Shown here: positions 18,906-27,229 of the stretch, in pieces
Position numbering within the stretch: the stretch's first letter is position 1
How the letters are laid out: every line of letters begins with the position of its first letter
NCBI GenBank assembly: GCA_023264735.1
Contig: JAHFVD010000016.1
Span: forward strand, 62,655 to 126,654
Direction: 5' to 3'
Origin: Mycobacterium sp.
GTDB lineage: Bacteria; Actinomycetota; Actinomycetes; Mycobacteriales; Mycobacteriaceae
DNA: 64,000 nt
Made by a program: the position numbers and the translations under genes
The notes under the pieces: model-generated
Database searches by the model: none
Told to the model about the DNA's origin: nothing
What the model saw: the letters and a program-made list of their open reading frames with translations, nothing else

Positions 18906-20881
18906 CCCTCGCTCTTGCTGGCCCGGATCGCTTCGAACACCGTCGGATCCACCAGCGTCGAGGTGTCACCGAGCTCGCGGCCCTCCGCGACGTCACGCAA
19001 CAGCCTGCGCATGATCTTGCCGCTGCGAGTCTTGGGAAGCTCTGGCACGACGTGGATTTCGCGCGGCTTGGCGATCGGGGAGATCTCGCGGGCCACTTCG
19101 GCGCGCAACTCATCGACCATCTGCTCGCTCGACATCTCGGCGTGATGGGCCTTCAGGATCACGAAGGCGCAGATCGCCTGGCCGGTGGTGTCGTCGGTGG
19201 CGCCGACGACGGCGGCCTCGGCGACACCGGCATGCCCGACGAGTGCGGACTCCACCTCGGCGGTCGAAATCCGGTGTCCCGACACGTTCATCACGTCATC
19301 GACGCGACCGAGCACCCACACCTCGCCGTCGCTGCCGTACCGCGCGCCGTCACCGGCGAAGTACCAGCCCTGCTCGGCAAAACGCGCCCAGTACGTTTCC
19401 CGGAACCGTTCGGGATCGCCCCAGATGCCTCGCAACATCGACGGCCACGGTTTGTCGAGTACGAGATAGCCGGTGATGTGTTCACCGTGATCGGGGCTGG
19501 CCTGCAACTCATTTCCGTCGTCGTCGACGATCTTCGCCGAGATGCCGGGCAGCGCGCGCATGGCCGAACCCGGCTTGCAATCCGTCACGCCCGGCAGCGG
19601 CGAGATCATGATGGCGCCGGTTTCGGTCTGCCACCAGGTGTCCACGATCGGAATGGCATCGGCGCCGAACACCAGGCGGTACCACCGCCAGGCTTCCGGG
19701 TTGATCGGCTCGCCGACCGACCCGAGCAACCGGAGGCTCGACAGGTCGTGGGCGAACGCGATCTCGCGGCCCCACTTCATGAACGTCCGGATCAGCGTGG
19801 GCGCGGTGTAATAGATTGTCACACCGTACTTTTCGATGACCTGAAAGTGCCGGTGCTCGTCAGGGGATGCCGGGGTGCCCTCGTAGACCACCTGGGTCGC
19901 GCCGTTGGACAGTGGCCCGTAGACGATGTACGTGTGCCCGGTGACCCAGCCGATATCGGCTGTGCACCAATAGATGTCCTTGTCCGGCTTGATGTCGAAG
20001 ACGCATGAGTGGGTGTAGGACGCCTGGGTGAGATAGCCGCCGGAGGTGTGGATGATGCCCTTGGGCTTGCCGGTGGTCCCGGACGTGTACAGCAGGAACA
20101 GCGGCTGTTCGGCGTCGAACGCCTCGGGCGTGTGCTCGGTGGACGCCGCGTCCACCGTTTCGTGCCACCACAGGTCGCGCCCGTCGGTCCAGTCGATGTC
20201 GATTCCGGTGCGGCGCACCACCAGAACGTGCTGCACAGGGCCATTTTCGGCCGCTGTGAGCCCTTGTACGGCCTCGTCGACAGCTTCCTTGAGCGACACC
20301 GCGTTTCCGCGCCGGTACTGTCCGTCGGTGGTGATCACCAGCTTGGCCTCGGCGTCCTCGATGCGGGCCCGAAGCGCGGCGGCCGAGAATCCCGCGAAGA
20401 CCACGCTGTGCATCACGCCCAGTCGCGCACAGGCCAGCATCGCCACGATGGCCTCGGGAACCATCGGCATGTAGATGGCCACCCGGTCGCCGGCGGTCAG
20501 ACCCAGCTCGGTCAATACGTTGGCGGCCTTGCAGACTTCGTCTTTGAGCTGGGCGTAGGTGAGCACCCGCGAATCGCCGAGTGGTTCACCCTCCCAGTGG
20601 ATTGCGACCCGATCGCCGTTGCCCGCCTCGACATGCCGGTCGACACAGTTGTAGGCGACGTTCAGCTTGCCGCCGACAAACCACTTCGCGAACGGGGCCT
20701 GCGACCAGTCGAGCACCTCGGTGAACGGTGTCTCCCACGACAACCGATTGGCCTGTTTGGCCCAGAACGCCAACCGGTCGGCCTCGGCCTCGTCGTACAG
20801 GGCCGCGGTCGCGTTGGCGGCCGCGGCGAAATCCGCCGACGGTGGATAACATGACGGAACTTCGGTGTGCGCCTCTGTCAT
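18902..20881 (-). CDS. acs: Acetyl-CoA synthetase
   Basis: This 659-residue AMP-forming synthetase converts acetate, ATP and CoA to acetyl-CoA. The P-loop-like A3 motif is YTSGTTGKPKGI. DTWWQTETG follows in the acyl-binding region, then the hinge region around VLGRVDDVMNVSGHRIST. The C-terminal PKTRSGKIMRR carries the Lys that is acetylated to switch the enzyme off. In M. tuberculosis this is done by a cAMP-dependent acetyltransferase, which links it to the crp and cyclase genes in this window. The ATG at 20881 is chosen over a longer in-frame extension because family members begin near here. Confidence 0.95.
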   Translation of the reverse strand: MTEAHTEVPSCYPPSADFAAAANATAALYDEAEADRLAFWAKQANRLSWETPFTEVLDWSQAPFAKWFVGGKLNVAYNCVDRHVEAGNGDRVAIHWEGEPLGDSRVLTYAQLKDEVCKAANVLTELGLTAGDRVAIYMPMVPEAIVAMLACARLGVMHSVVFAGFSAAALRARIEDAEAKLVITTDGQYRRGNAVSLKEAVDEAVQGLTAAENGPVQHVLVVRRTGIDIDWTDGRDLWWHETVDAASTEHTPEAFDAEQPLFLLYTSGTTGKPKGIIHTSGGYLTQASYTHSCVFDIKPDKDIYWCTADIGWVTGHTYIVYGPLSNGATQVVYEGTPASPDEHRHFQVIEKYGVTIYYTAPTLIRTFMKWGREIAFAHDLSSLRLLGSVGEPINPEAWRWYRLVFGADAIPIVDTWWQTETGAIMISPLPGVTDCKPGSAMRALPGISAKIVDDDGNELQASPDHGEHITGYLVLDKPWPSMLRGIWGDPERFRETYWARFAEQGWYFAGDGARYGSDGEVWVLGRVDDVMNVSGHRISTAEVESALVGHAGVAEAAVVGATDDTTGQAICAFVILKAHHAEMSSEQMVDELRAEVAREISPIAKPREIHVVPELPKTRSGKIMRRLLRDVAEGRELGDTSTLVDPTVFEAIRASKSEG

Positions 20882-21019
20882 GCCTGTGAGCGTAGTCACC
20901 GAACGTTGCATCGGCGTTGGCACGTCACATTCATCGGCGGGCGGTTCCTGCCGCGCGCCGAACGGCATGCGAAGACCCGGTTACTGGTGAGCTCATCGCC
21001 GCCGATAGCGTGATCGAAC

Positions 21020-21769
21020 GTGAGTGATCTCCTGGCTCCGCTCCTGGATCTGCCCGGGGTGGCCGATGCCGCCGAGGCGGCGCGGGATGCCTTGGCCAAG
21101 GCCCACCGGCATCGCACCAATCTGCGGAACTGGCCCGTCACCGCGGCCGAGTCCGCGGTCCGCGGGGCGAGGTCGTCATCAGCCATCGACGGCGGCGCCG
21201 TACAACTGGATGGCTCCGGCGTCGAGCCGAACGATCCGATCCTGGCGGGTGCATTGCGCGTCGGTCAGGCGCTCGAGGGGGGCACCACCAACCTCCTCGG
21301 GGTGTGGCAGCGCGCACCCCTGCAGGCTCTGGCCCGATTGCATGCGCTGGCGGCGGCCGACTTGATCGACGACGAGGACTTGCTGGGCCGGCCGCGCCAG
21401 GATCCGGAGGTGGCCGCGCGTCTGGACCTGGTCACCCGGCTGGTGACCGGCGCCAGTACGGCTCCGGCACCGGTGCTGGCTGCCGTCGCGCACGGTGAAC
21501 TGCTGACCTTGGCGCCGTTCGGTGCCGGCGATGGCGTGGTGGCCCGCGCGGTGTCGCGCCTCGTCACCATGGCGACCGGTCTCGACCCACACGGGCTCGG
21601 GGTGCCGGAGGTGTACTGGATGCGCCGCGCCGAGGAATACCAGTCGAGCGCGCGTGCGTTCGCGACGGGCGTGCCGGAGGCGGTCGGCGCCTGGCTGCTG
21701 CTGTGTTGTCGGGCCTTGGAAGACGGTGCGCGAGAGGCGATGTCGATCGCGGAGGCCGCTTCGAAATGA
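21020..21769 (+). CDS. Degenerate Fic-fold protein (Rv3662c-like)
   Basis: This 249-residue all-helical protein has the layout of a Fic protein but lacks its active residues. RSSSAIDGG (about residues 51-59) mirrors the S-x-x-x-E-G inhibitory motif with Asp for Glu. APFGAGDGVVAR (165-176) aligns with HPFxDGNGRxxR but has Ala in place of the catalytic His, and lacks the Asn and first Arg. AMP-transfer is therefore unlikely, and a binding or regulatory role is an inference. It corresponds to Rv3662c, a conserved hypothetical. TAGCGT 8 nt before the GTG suggests a leaderless message. Confidence 0.7.
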   Translation: MSDLLAPLLDLPGVADAAEAARDALAKAHRHRTNLRNWPVTAAESAVRGARSSSAIDGGAVQLDGSGVEPNDPILAGALRVGQALEGGTTNLLGVWQRAPLQALARLHALAAADLIDDEDLLGRPRQDPEVAARLDLVTRLVTGASTAPAPVLAAVAHGELLTLAPFGAGDGVVARAVSRLVTMATGLDPHGLGVPEVYWMRRAEEYQSSARAFATGVPEAVGAWLLLCCRALEDGAREAMSIAEAASK

Positions 21770-21783
21770 GCTGTACGCAGCGA

Positions 21784-21823
21784 AGCGGGCGGCGATCCGA
21801 ATCTCTTCAGCTCGCCGCCCGCT
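21784..21823. terminator. Perfect 12-bp hairpin between converging genes
   Basis: AGCGGGCGGCGA (21784-21795) and TCGCCGCCCGCT (21812-21823) are perfect complements around a 16-nt loop. It lies 14 bp after the Fic-like stop. It is also the expected 3' end of the Ms1-type RNA coming from the other strand. No T-run follows on either side, as is common in mycobacteria. Confidence 0.6.
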
Positions 21824-22079
21824 AGCACGGTTTCCTGGTTACCAAGCGTGCCAGGTGGGCTGCGTGGGTTGGCCTCGGCGGTTTTGCGATGCGCTTCGTT
21901 GACATCCCCACCCAAGGGGACGTTATGTCCGTTCGCTTTTCGCAATTACGCAGGCCCGCAACACTTCTGCCATTATCGCGGCGTGCTCCGCGTGGGTGCC
22001 GGGAACCGTGCTGGAACGCTTGAGTCGGGAGGTAGTGCCTTCTCTTCCGGCGCTATCTTGGCCTTCCCAGACGTCCGTG
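21784..22079 (-). ncRNA. Ms1/MTS2823-type RNA polymerase-binding small RNA
   Basis: The gap between the Rv3662c-like and Rv3661-like genes is where M. tuberculosis encodes MTS2823 and M. smegmatis encodes Ms1, a ~300-nt RNA that binds core RNA polymerase. Here the minus strand has TTGCTG (22113-22108), a 17-nt spacer and TACAAA (22090-22085). A transcript starting near 22079 and ending at the strong hairpin 21823-21784 would be ~296 nt. Strand, length and synteny agree. No coding frame in the gap looks real. The assignment rests on position and architecture, because the sequence could not be aligned. Confidence 0.65.
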
Positions 22080-22084
22080 CTTCC

Positions 22085-22113
22085 TTTGTACTCCGTGACC
22101 CCCATCACAGCAA
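22085..22113 (-). promoter_or_regulatory. Promoter of the Ms1-type RNA
   Basis: On the minus strand, TTGCTG and TACAAA are separated by 17 nt, close to a SigA consensus promoter. Initiation is expected about 6 nt after the -10 box. Confidence 0.45.
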
Positions 22114-22141
22114 GGGGTTCGTAGGCAACGGATTGGTCGCG

Positions 22142-22999
22142 TTAGAAGGACAATCGCCGTAACACCGAGTACGTCAAGGCTCCAGCGGCCAGCGCGCTGA
22201 TCCCCAACGCCGCGGTGGTGGCCACCGCCGCCCCCGACGGCGCCGGAATCCGGTCCCGCAACGGCACCGGCCGCAAGAATGTCAGCACCGGCCAACCCTG
22301 TGCTGCGGCTTCCTTGCGCAACGCCCGATCGGGGTTGACCACGCTCGGGTGGCCGACGGACTGCAACATCGGCAGGTCGGTGATCGAATCGGAGTAGGCG
22401 TAGCAGTGTTCGAGCGAGTAGCCCTCCAGCGCGGCCAGTTCGCGGATGGCAGCACCCTTCGCCTCGCCGTAGCAATAGAAGGCAACCTCGCCGGTGTACT
22501 TGCCGTCCTCGCTGACCATCCTGGTGCCCATCGCGTGGGTGGCGCCCAACGCGCGGGCGATCGGGGCGACGATCTCCTCCCCGGATGCCGAGACGATCAC
22601 CACGTCACGACCGCAGAGTCGGTGGTCGGCGATCAGCTCGGCAGCTTCGGCAAAGACCAGCGGGTCGACGATGTCGTGCAGCGTCTCGGTGACGATGGCC
22701 CTCACCTGTTCGACGTCCCAGCCAGCGCACATCGCGGTGACGTAGGAGCGCATCCGGTCCATCTGGTCGTGATCGGCACCGGACATCAGAAAGAGGAACT
22801 GGGCGTAGCTGGACTTCAGTACGGCTCGTCGGTTGAGCAGCCCTTGGTCGAAGAAGGGTTTGCTGAAAGCGAGCGTGCTTGACTTGGCAATGACGGTCTT
22901 GTCGAGGTCGAAGAACGCTGCGGTACGTGATGGGGTGCCGGCTACCGGCCTGGGCTGAGGATCGATTAGCTGGTCGGCGTCCGGGACAGGGACGGTCAC
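22142..22999 (-). CDS. HAD-superfamily phosphatase, SerB-like, membrane-tailed (Rv3661-like)
   Basis: This 285-residue HAD IB-type hydrolase shows motif I FFDLDKTVI, motif II VIVSASGEEIV (Ser), the conserved Lys in GEAKGAAI, and motif III/IV YSDSITDLPML. A hydrophobic helix at the extreme C-terminus (ATTAALGISALAAGALTY) probably tethers it to the membrane. Related proteins are annotated as phosphoserine-phosphatase-like, but the substrate is unknown. The GTG at 22999 is used, since the upstream extension is arginine-rich and unlike the family. It lies between two non-coding RNAs, an arrangement conserved in M. tuberculosis. Confidence 0.85.
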   Translation of the reverse strand: MTVPVPDADQLIDPQPRPVAGTPSRTAAFFDLDKTVIAKSSTLAFSKPFFDQGLLNRRAVLKSSYAQFLFLMSGADHDQMDRMRSYVTAMCAGWDVEQVRAIVTETLHDIVDPLVFAEAAELIADHRLCGRDVVIVSASGEEIVAPIARALGATHAMGTRMVSEDGKYTGEVAFYCYGEAKGAAIRELAALEGYSLEHCYAYSDSITDLPMLQSVGHPSVVNPDRALRKEAAAQGWPVLTFLRPVPLRDRIPAPSGAAVATTAALGISALAAGALTYSVLRRLSF

Positions 23000-23145
23000 G
23001 CCCTCAGGATAGGGCCGGTGCCGTCTCGGGTCTGAGGGCGACCACAAAGTGGCAGGCCAAGCCACGTGTCGCACCCGGCATTTTCACAGCGAATACATGG
23101 TTTCGAAGTGGTAGCAACACTTGCGCGACTCCACATTGTCGTGTG

Positions 23146-23151
23146 TATAGT
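23146..23151 (+). promoter_or_regulatory. -10 box of the 6C RNA
   Basis: TATAGT lies 6 nt before the predicted RNA start. The best upstream box, TTGCGC at 23121-23126, is 19 nt away, slightly long. The -10 match is strong. Confidence 0.5.
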
Positions 23152-23157
23152 AGGTAT

Positions 23158-23253
23158 GACTCGGCTTATGCCGGGTGTGTATCAGCCCGACCCCCCGGGG
23201 CTGATACACGACGACCCTCGCCTCCTCCCCCCCTGGCGGGGGTCGTCCCTTTT
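23158..23253 (+). ncRNA. 6C RNA (B11-type small RNA)
   Basis: Three hairpins lie in a row. A 4-bp stem spans 23162-23173. A 12-bp perfect stem, GTGTATCAGCCC (23177-23188) with GGGCTGATACAC (23198-23209), has CCCCCC in its loop. A terminator stem, ACGACCC (23211-23217) with GGGTCGT (23240-23246), has a second C-run in its loop and TTTT after it. Two C6-type loops define the actinobacterial 6C family. Position between the Rv3661-like gene and ssd matches M. tuberculosis B11. The RNA is thought to base-pair through its C-rich loops with G-rich ribosome sites of target mRNAs. The remaining parts of the gap (23000-23145 and 23254-23437) show nothing else. Confidence 0.88.
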
Positions 23254-23437
23254 CTCCAGTAAGAAATCCCGTAGGTCCCGGCAAACTTGAGAAACGTTGC
23301 CGGGATCACATTTTGCCTCCCCATTTTCCGGTCCGCCGCCACCCGCGGGTGCTGCCACTCATCCCCAGACCGGCTTTCGTCCACAATCGCGCATGAGGCC
23401 CCTGGCGCCCTGAGCCCGGGCATCCGAGGCTGCGTTG

Positions 23438-24505
23438 GTGAGCACCAACTCGGGCGTCGTCCTGATCCTCGTCGCCGAATCTGAATTACGTGAGCAGGCT
23501 GATCGGGTGGTCGCGGCCGCTGGGTTGCGCCCGCTGACAGCCTCAGCGCCGCTGAGCCGCAAGGCGTGGTCGGCCGCGGCCGCAATTCTGCTCGACGACG
23601 AAACGGCCCGGCGGTGTGAACACGACGGGCTTCCCCGGCGCGACGGGGTGATCCTCATCGCCTCGACTGAACCCGAGGCGCCGACCTGGGCGGCCGCGAT
23701 GGCCGTAGGCGCGCAGCACGTTTGTACACTCCCAGCCCACGACGGCGAGCTGGTTCGGCATCTCGCCGACGCTGCAGAGATAGCGCGGGAAGGTCCACGC
23801 ACCGGCCGGGTCATCGCCGTGACCGGAGGTCGCGGTGGTGCGGGCGCCTCGACGTTCGCGACCGCCCTCGCGCAGATCGCGTCGGCAGCGCTGCTCATCG
23901 ACGTCGATCCCTGGAGCGGCGGGATCGACCTGCTCCTGGGAAGTGAGTCGGTGCCGGGCCTGCGCTGGCCCGACCTGAGTCTGCGCGGCGGTCGGTTGGC
24001 GTGGGCCGCCGTCCGGGACGCACTGCCGAACCATCGCGGGGTGAGCGTGCTCTCGGGCGCGCGGCACGGTCACGAGATGGACGCCGAGGCGGCCGGAGCG
24101 GTCATCGACGCGGGGCGTCGGGGCGGCATGCTTGTGATCTGCGATCTACCGCGGCGAATGACTTCGGCTGTCGCGGGCACCCTCGCCTCCGCCGACCTGG
24201 TTGTCGTGATCACCACATGCGACGTTCGTGGCGTCGCGGCCGCCTCGGCTTCGGCCCCGGTGCTGCGCGGCGTCAACCCGAACGTCGGCCTGGTGGTGCG
24301 CGGCCCAACCCCGGGCGGGTTGCGGGCCGCCGAGGCGGCCGAGGTCGCGGGGCTACCGCTACTGGCGGCCATGCGTCCCGAGCCGATGCTCGCCGAACAG
24401 CTCGAGCGCGGCGGTCTGCGGCTGCGGCGTCGCTCTCCGCTGGGCGCGGCAGCCCGTGCGGTACTCAGTGTGTTGCCGGCCGGTTCCCAGGTTCGCGCGG
24501 CATGA
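23438..24505 (+). CDS. ssd: Septum-site/CpaE-like ATPase domain protein Ssd (Rv3660c-like)
   Basis: This 355-residue protein of the MinD/CpaE type starts with a receiver-like N-terminal domain. It then has a deviant Walker motif GGRGGAGASTFATALAQ (about residues 130-146) and IDVDPWSGGIDLLLG. The invariant Lys of Walker A is replaced (GAGAST), so nucleotide hydrolysis is doubtful. M. tuberculosis Rv3660c has been called Ssd because overproduction alters septation. At the head of a Tad cluster it may instead localise the pilus machine, like CpaE/TadZ. TTG 23435 is an alternative start. It overlaps tadA by ATGA. Confidence 0.85.
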   Translation: MSTNSGVVLILVAESELREQADRVVAAAGLRPLTASAPLSRKAWSAAAAILLDDETARRCEHDGLPRRDGVILIASTEPEAPTWAAAMAVGAQHVCTLPAHDGELVRHLADAAEIAREGPRTGRVIAVTGGRGGAGASTFATALAQIASAALLIDVDPWSGGIDLLLGSESVPGLRWPDLSLRGGRLAWAAVRDALPNHRGVSVLSGARHGHEMDAEAAGAVIDAGRRGGMLVICDLPRRMTSAVAGTLASADLVVVITTCDVRGVAAASASAPVLRGVNPNVGLVVRGPTPGGLRAAEAAEVAGLPLLAAMRPEPMLAEQLERGGLRLRRRSPLGAAARAVLSVLPAGSQVRAA

Positions 24506-25665
24506 GCGCGTCGCTGGTCGAGCGGGTCCGCGAGCGGCTGGCCGCCGAGTCGTCCTCGTTGCGGCCCGCGGCCGTTGCCGCCGCGATCCGGGCCGAGTCC
24601 GGGGGAGTGCTGGGGGACACCGAGGTACTGACCAATCTGCGGGTGCTGCAGACCGAGCTGACTGGAGCCGGCTTGCTCGAGCCATTGCTGCGTGCGCCGG
24701 GAACCACCGATGTACTGGTCACCGCCCCCGATGCGGTTTGGGTCGACGATGGCAACGGACTGCGGCCCACCTCGGTGCGATTCGCCGACGAAGCCGCGGT
24801 GCGCCGCCTGGCACAACGTCTTGCGGTGGCCGCAGGGCGCCGCTTGGACGACGCGCAACCGTGGGTCGACGGACAGCTGAGCGGGCTGGGCACCGGGGAG
24901 TTCTCCGTTCGATTGCATGCCGTGCTGCCGCCGGTCGCCGCTGCCGGAACCTGCCTGTCGCTGCGGGTTCTTCGGCCGGCGACCCAAGACCTCGCGGCGT
25001 TGAGTGCAGCCGGTGCGATCGGACCGGAGGCCGCTGCGCTGCTCTCCGGCATCATCGATGCCCGGTTGGCCTTCCTCATCTCTGGCGGCACCGGCGCAGG
25101 TAAGACAACGCTGCTGGCGGCTGCGCTGGGCGCGGTGTCATGCGATGAGCGGATCGTGTGTGTGGAAGACGCTCCCGAACTCGCGCCGCCGCATCCGCAC
25201 CTCGTGCGGTTGGTGGCCCGTGCCGCCAATGTCGAAGGCGCGGGTGAAGTCACGATGCGGCAGCTGGTCCGCCAGGCCCTGCGCATGCGGCCGGACCGGA
25301 TTGTGGTGGGCGAGGTGCGGGGCGCCGAGGTCGTCGATCTGCTGACCGCGCTGAACACCGGGCACGACGGCGGAGCCGGGACGGTGCACGCCAACAGCCC
25401 GGCCGAGGTGCCGGCACGGTTGGAGGCGCTCGCCGCCCTCGGCGGGCTCGACCGCGCTGCGCTGCACAGTCAACTGGCCGCGGCGGTTCAGGTCGTGGTT
25501 CACGTGGGCCGTGGCCGAGACGGGTCGCGCCGGCTCAGTGAGGTTGCGGTGCTGTGCCGTGCGGACACCGGCGCGGTGCACGCGGTGACCGCGTGGCACG
25601 CCGACCGCGGCTGGCAGCACGGTCGCCCGCAGTTGGAGATGCTGATCGAAGCGCGGCGGCCATGA
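24502..25665 (+). CDS. tadA: Tad secretion ATPase TadA/CpaF (Rv3659c-like)
   Basis: This 387-residue hexameric secretion ATPase has Walker A SGGTGAGKTT with Lys201. The Asp box region is VCVEDAPELAPPHPH, Walker B lies around PDRIVVGEVRG, and the His box is HDGGAGTVHANS. These are all hallmarks of the CpaF branch of type II/IV secretion ATPases, which power assembly of Flp-type pili. The start is the ATG at 24502, coupled to ssd by a 4-nt overlap. A longer upstream frame is only the shadow of ssd. It also overlaps tadB by ATGA. Confidence 0.93.
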   Translation: MSASLVERVRERLAAESSSLRPAAVAAAIRAESGGVLGDTEVLTNLRVLQTELTGAGLLEPLLRAPGTTDVLVTAPDAVWVDDGNGLRPTSVRFADEAAVRRLAQRLAVAAGRRLDDAQPWVDGQLSGLGTGEFSVRLHAVLPPVAAAGTCLSLRVLRPATQDLAALSAAGAIGPEAAALLSGIIDARLAFLISGGTGAGKTTLLAAALGAVSCDERIVCVEDAPELAPPHPHLVRLVARAANVEGAGEVTMRQLVRQALRMRPDRIVVGEVRGAEVVDLLTALNTGHDGGAGTVHANSPAEVPARLEALAALGGLDRAALHSQLAAAVQVVVHVGRGRDGSRRLSEVAVLCRADTGAVHAVTAWHADRGWQHGRPQLEMLIEARRP

Positions 25666-26441
25666 CCGGGATACCGCTGGCCGCAGTGCTTTTGGCGATC
25701 GCCGTCCTGGCAGCACCCCCGCCGCCGCGGTGGCGGCTGGGCCTGGCGACTCCGCGGATCGGTGCGCGTGGCCCGGCACTGGTTGCCGGCGCCGCCGTCG
25801 TCGCAGTCGTCTTGCCACCCGCGGTGCTGCTGGCCTCGGTTGTCCTCGGTGCGACGCTGATCGCACGCCGACGTCGTCGTCACCGCGCCCAGGACTGCGC
25901 CCGCGCCGGCCAGACGCTGGCGGGTGCGCTGGAGACTCTGGTCGGCGAGTTGCGGGTCGGCGCACATCCGGTGCGGGCCTTCAGCATTGCCGCCGGCGAG
26001 TCACAAGGCGCGATCGGCACCGCACTGCGTGCGGTTGCCGCGCGTGCCGGGTTGGGCGCCGACGTCGGCGCCGGACTGCGAGCCGTGTCCTCCTCGACAT
26101 CGGTTCCCGCGCAATGGGATCGGCTGGCGGTGTGTTGGCAGCTGGCCGCCGACCACGGTCTGGCGATGGCGGCGCTGCTGCGCGCGGCCCAGCGCGATGT
26201 GGTCGAACGCCAACGATTCACCGCTCGGGTCGAGGCCGGCCTGGCCGGGGCGCGAGCCACCGCCGCCATCCTCGCGGGCCTGCCACTGCTCGGTGTGCTG
26301 CTCGGGGAGTTGATCGGGGCGCATCCCGTCCGGTTCCTGCTTGGTAGCGGTGTCGGCGGCGGGTTGCTGATCGCGGGCACCGTCCTGGTCTGTGCGGGGC
26401 TGGTATGGGCCGACCGCATCACGGATCGACTCCTGATATGA
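25662..26441 (+). CDS. tadB: Tad inner-membrane platform protein TadB-like (Rv3658c-like)
   Basis: In this 259-residue protein two membrane helices near the N-terminus are followed by a cytosolic helical T2SSF domain (about residues 85-200, including the FSIAAGE and LAADHGLAMA regions). A closing membrane segment (AGLPLLGVLLGELIG) and a final helix follow. This is the platform protein on which the pilus base is built. The ATG at 25662 overlaps the tadA stop. The gene overlaps tadC by 4 nt in turn, so subunit ratios are probably set by coupling. Confidence 0.85.
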   Translation: MTGIPLAAVLLAIAVLAAPPPPRWRLGLATPRIGARGPALVAGAAVVAVVLPPAVLLASVVLGATLIARRRRRHRAQDCARAGQTLAGALETLVGELRVGAHPVRAFSIAAGESQGAIGTALRAVAARAGLGADVGAGLRAVSSSTSVPAQWDRLAVCWQLAADHGLAMAALLRAAQRDVVERQRFTARVEAGLAGARATAAILAGLPLLGVLLGELIGAHPVRFLLGSGVGGGLLIAGTVLVCAGLVWADRITDRLLI

Positions 26442-27010
26442 CAGTCGCCGCAGTGCTATTGGCCGTCGCGCTGCTAGTTGCGCCGGGCCCTCTTGCCGTG
26501 CGGCGTCGCATCGGATTGGGGCGGGTTCGCGCCGCGCAGGTCCGTCGCCGGCGCCGAGAAGATCCGCTGGCCACGGCGTCTGCGCTCGACGTGTTCGCGG
26601 TATGCCTGTCCGCCGGGATGTCGGTGTCCGCGGCCGCGGCCGCGACGGCACCGTCGGCCCCGGATCGGCTTGGTGCGCTGTTGCGTCGGGCGGCCGACCT
26701 GCTGGCGCTGGGAGCTGACCCGGACACCGCCTGGTCGGCGCCCGCGGAGGCAGCCGAGGGTGGTGATGCGCTGGCTCGGCTGGCGCGCCGGTCAGCCGCC
26801 TCGGGCAGTGCCCTGGCCCAGGGCGTGGCCGAACTCGCCGAACAATCCCGCCAGGATGCCGGCCACGCGGCGTCGGCCGCCGCCGAGCGGGCATCGGTGC
26901 TGGTCGCCGGACCGCTGGGGCTGTGCTTCCTGCCCGCATTCGTCTGCCTGGGCATCGTGCCCGTGGTGGCGGGGTTGGCCGGCGACGTGTTCACGTCAGG
27001 GATCCTGTGA
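26438..27010 (+). CDS. tadC: Tad platform protein TadC-like (Rv3657c-like)
   Basis: This 190-residue protein has an N-terminal helix (VAAVLLAVALLVAPGPL), a basic stretch, and a cytosolic helical T2SSF-type half with FAVCLSAGMSVSAAAAA. The C-terminal membrane pair is FLPAFVCLGIVPVVAGLAG. It is shorter than TadC of Gram-negative bacteria, which is usual for mycobacterial tad loci. The start ATG overlaps the tadB stop. It is followed after 12 bp by the pilin gene, which has a good ribosome site of its own. Confidence 0.82.
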   Translation: MTVAAVLLAVALLVAPGPLAVRRRIGLGRVRAAQVRRRRREDPLATASALDVFAVCLSAGMSVSAAAAATAPSAPDRLGALLRRAADLLALGADPDTAWSAPAEAAEGGDALARLARRSAASGSALAQGVAELAEQSRQDAGHAASAAAERASVLVAGPLGLCFLPAFVCLGIVPVVAGLAGDVFTSGIL

Positions 27011-27022
27011 GAGAGAGGAAAA

Positions 27023-27229
27023 GTGTTGTTCACCAATATGATTCGGCAGTTGAAGACACGAATGGCGATCGCGGCGGTCGACGATGCCGGCATGTCCACG
27101 GTCGAGTACGCAATCGGGACGATCGCCGCCGCCGCGTTCGGTGCGATCCTGTACAGCGTGGTCACCGGCGACTCGATCGTCGGCGCACTGACCAACATCA
27201 TCAACCGCGCGCTCAACACGAACGTCTAA
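27023..27229 (+). CDS. Flp-like pilin, DUF4244 family (Rv3656c-like)
   Basis: This 68-residue prepilin has a short basic leader followed by AGMSTVEYAIGTIAAAAFGAIL. The sequence has the Glu at position +5 after a likely Gly/Met cleavage site, as in class III signal peptides, then one long hydrophobic helix that would polymerise. The C-terminal part (VGALTNIINRALNTNV) is short, as in Flp pilins. GAGAGGAA precedes the GTG by 2-3 nt, a strong ribosome site for an abundant structural subunit. It should be processed by a prepilin peptidase, but no such gene is in the window. Confidence 0.85.
   Translation: MLFTNMIRQLKTRMAIAAVDDAGMSTVEYAIGTIAAAAFGAILYSVVTGDSIVGALTNIINRALNTNV

Noticed and set aside
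21848..22162. 104-codon frame in the intergenic gap
   Set aside because: Its composition does not look coding, and the span is better explained by the Ms1-type RNA on the other strand.
23066..23290. 74-codon frame over the small-RNA region
   Set aside because: It runs through three strong hairpins and a T-tract terminator of a 6C RNA. There is no ribosome site.
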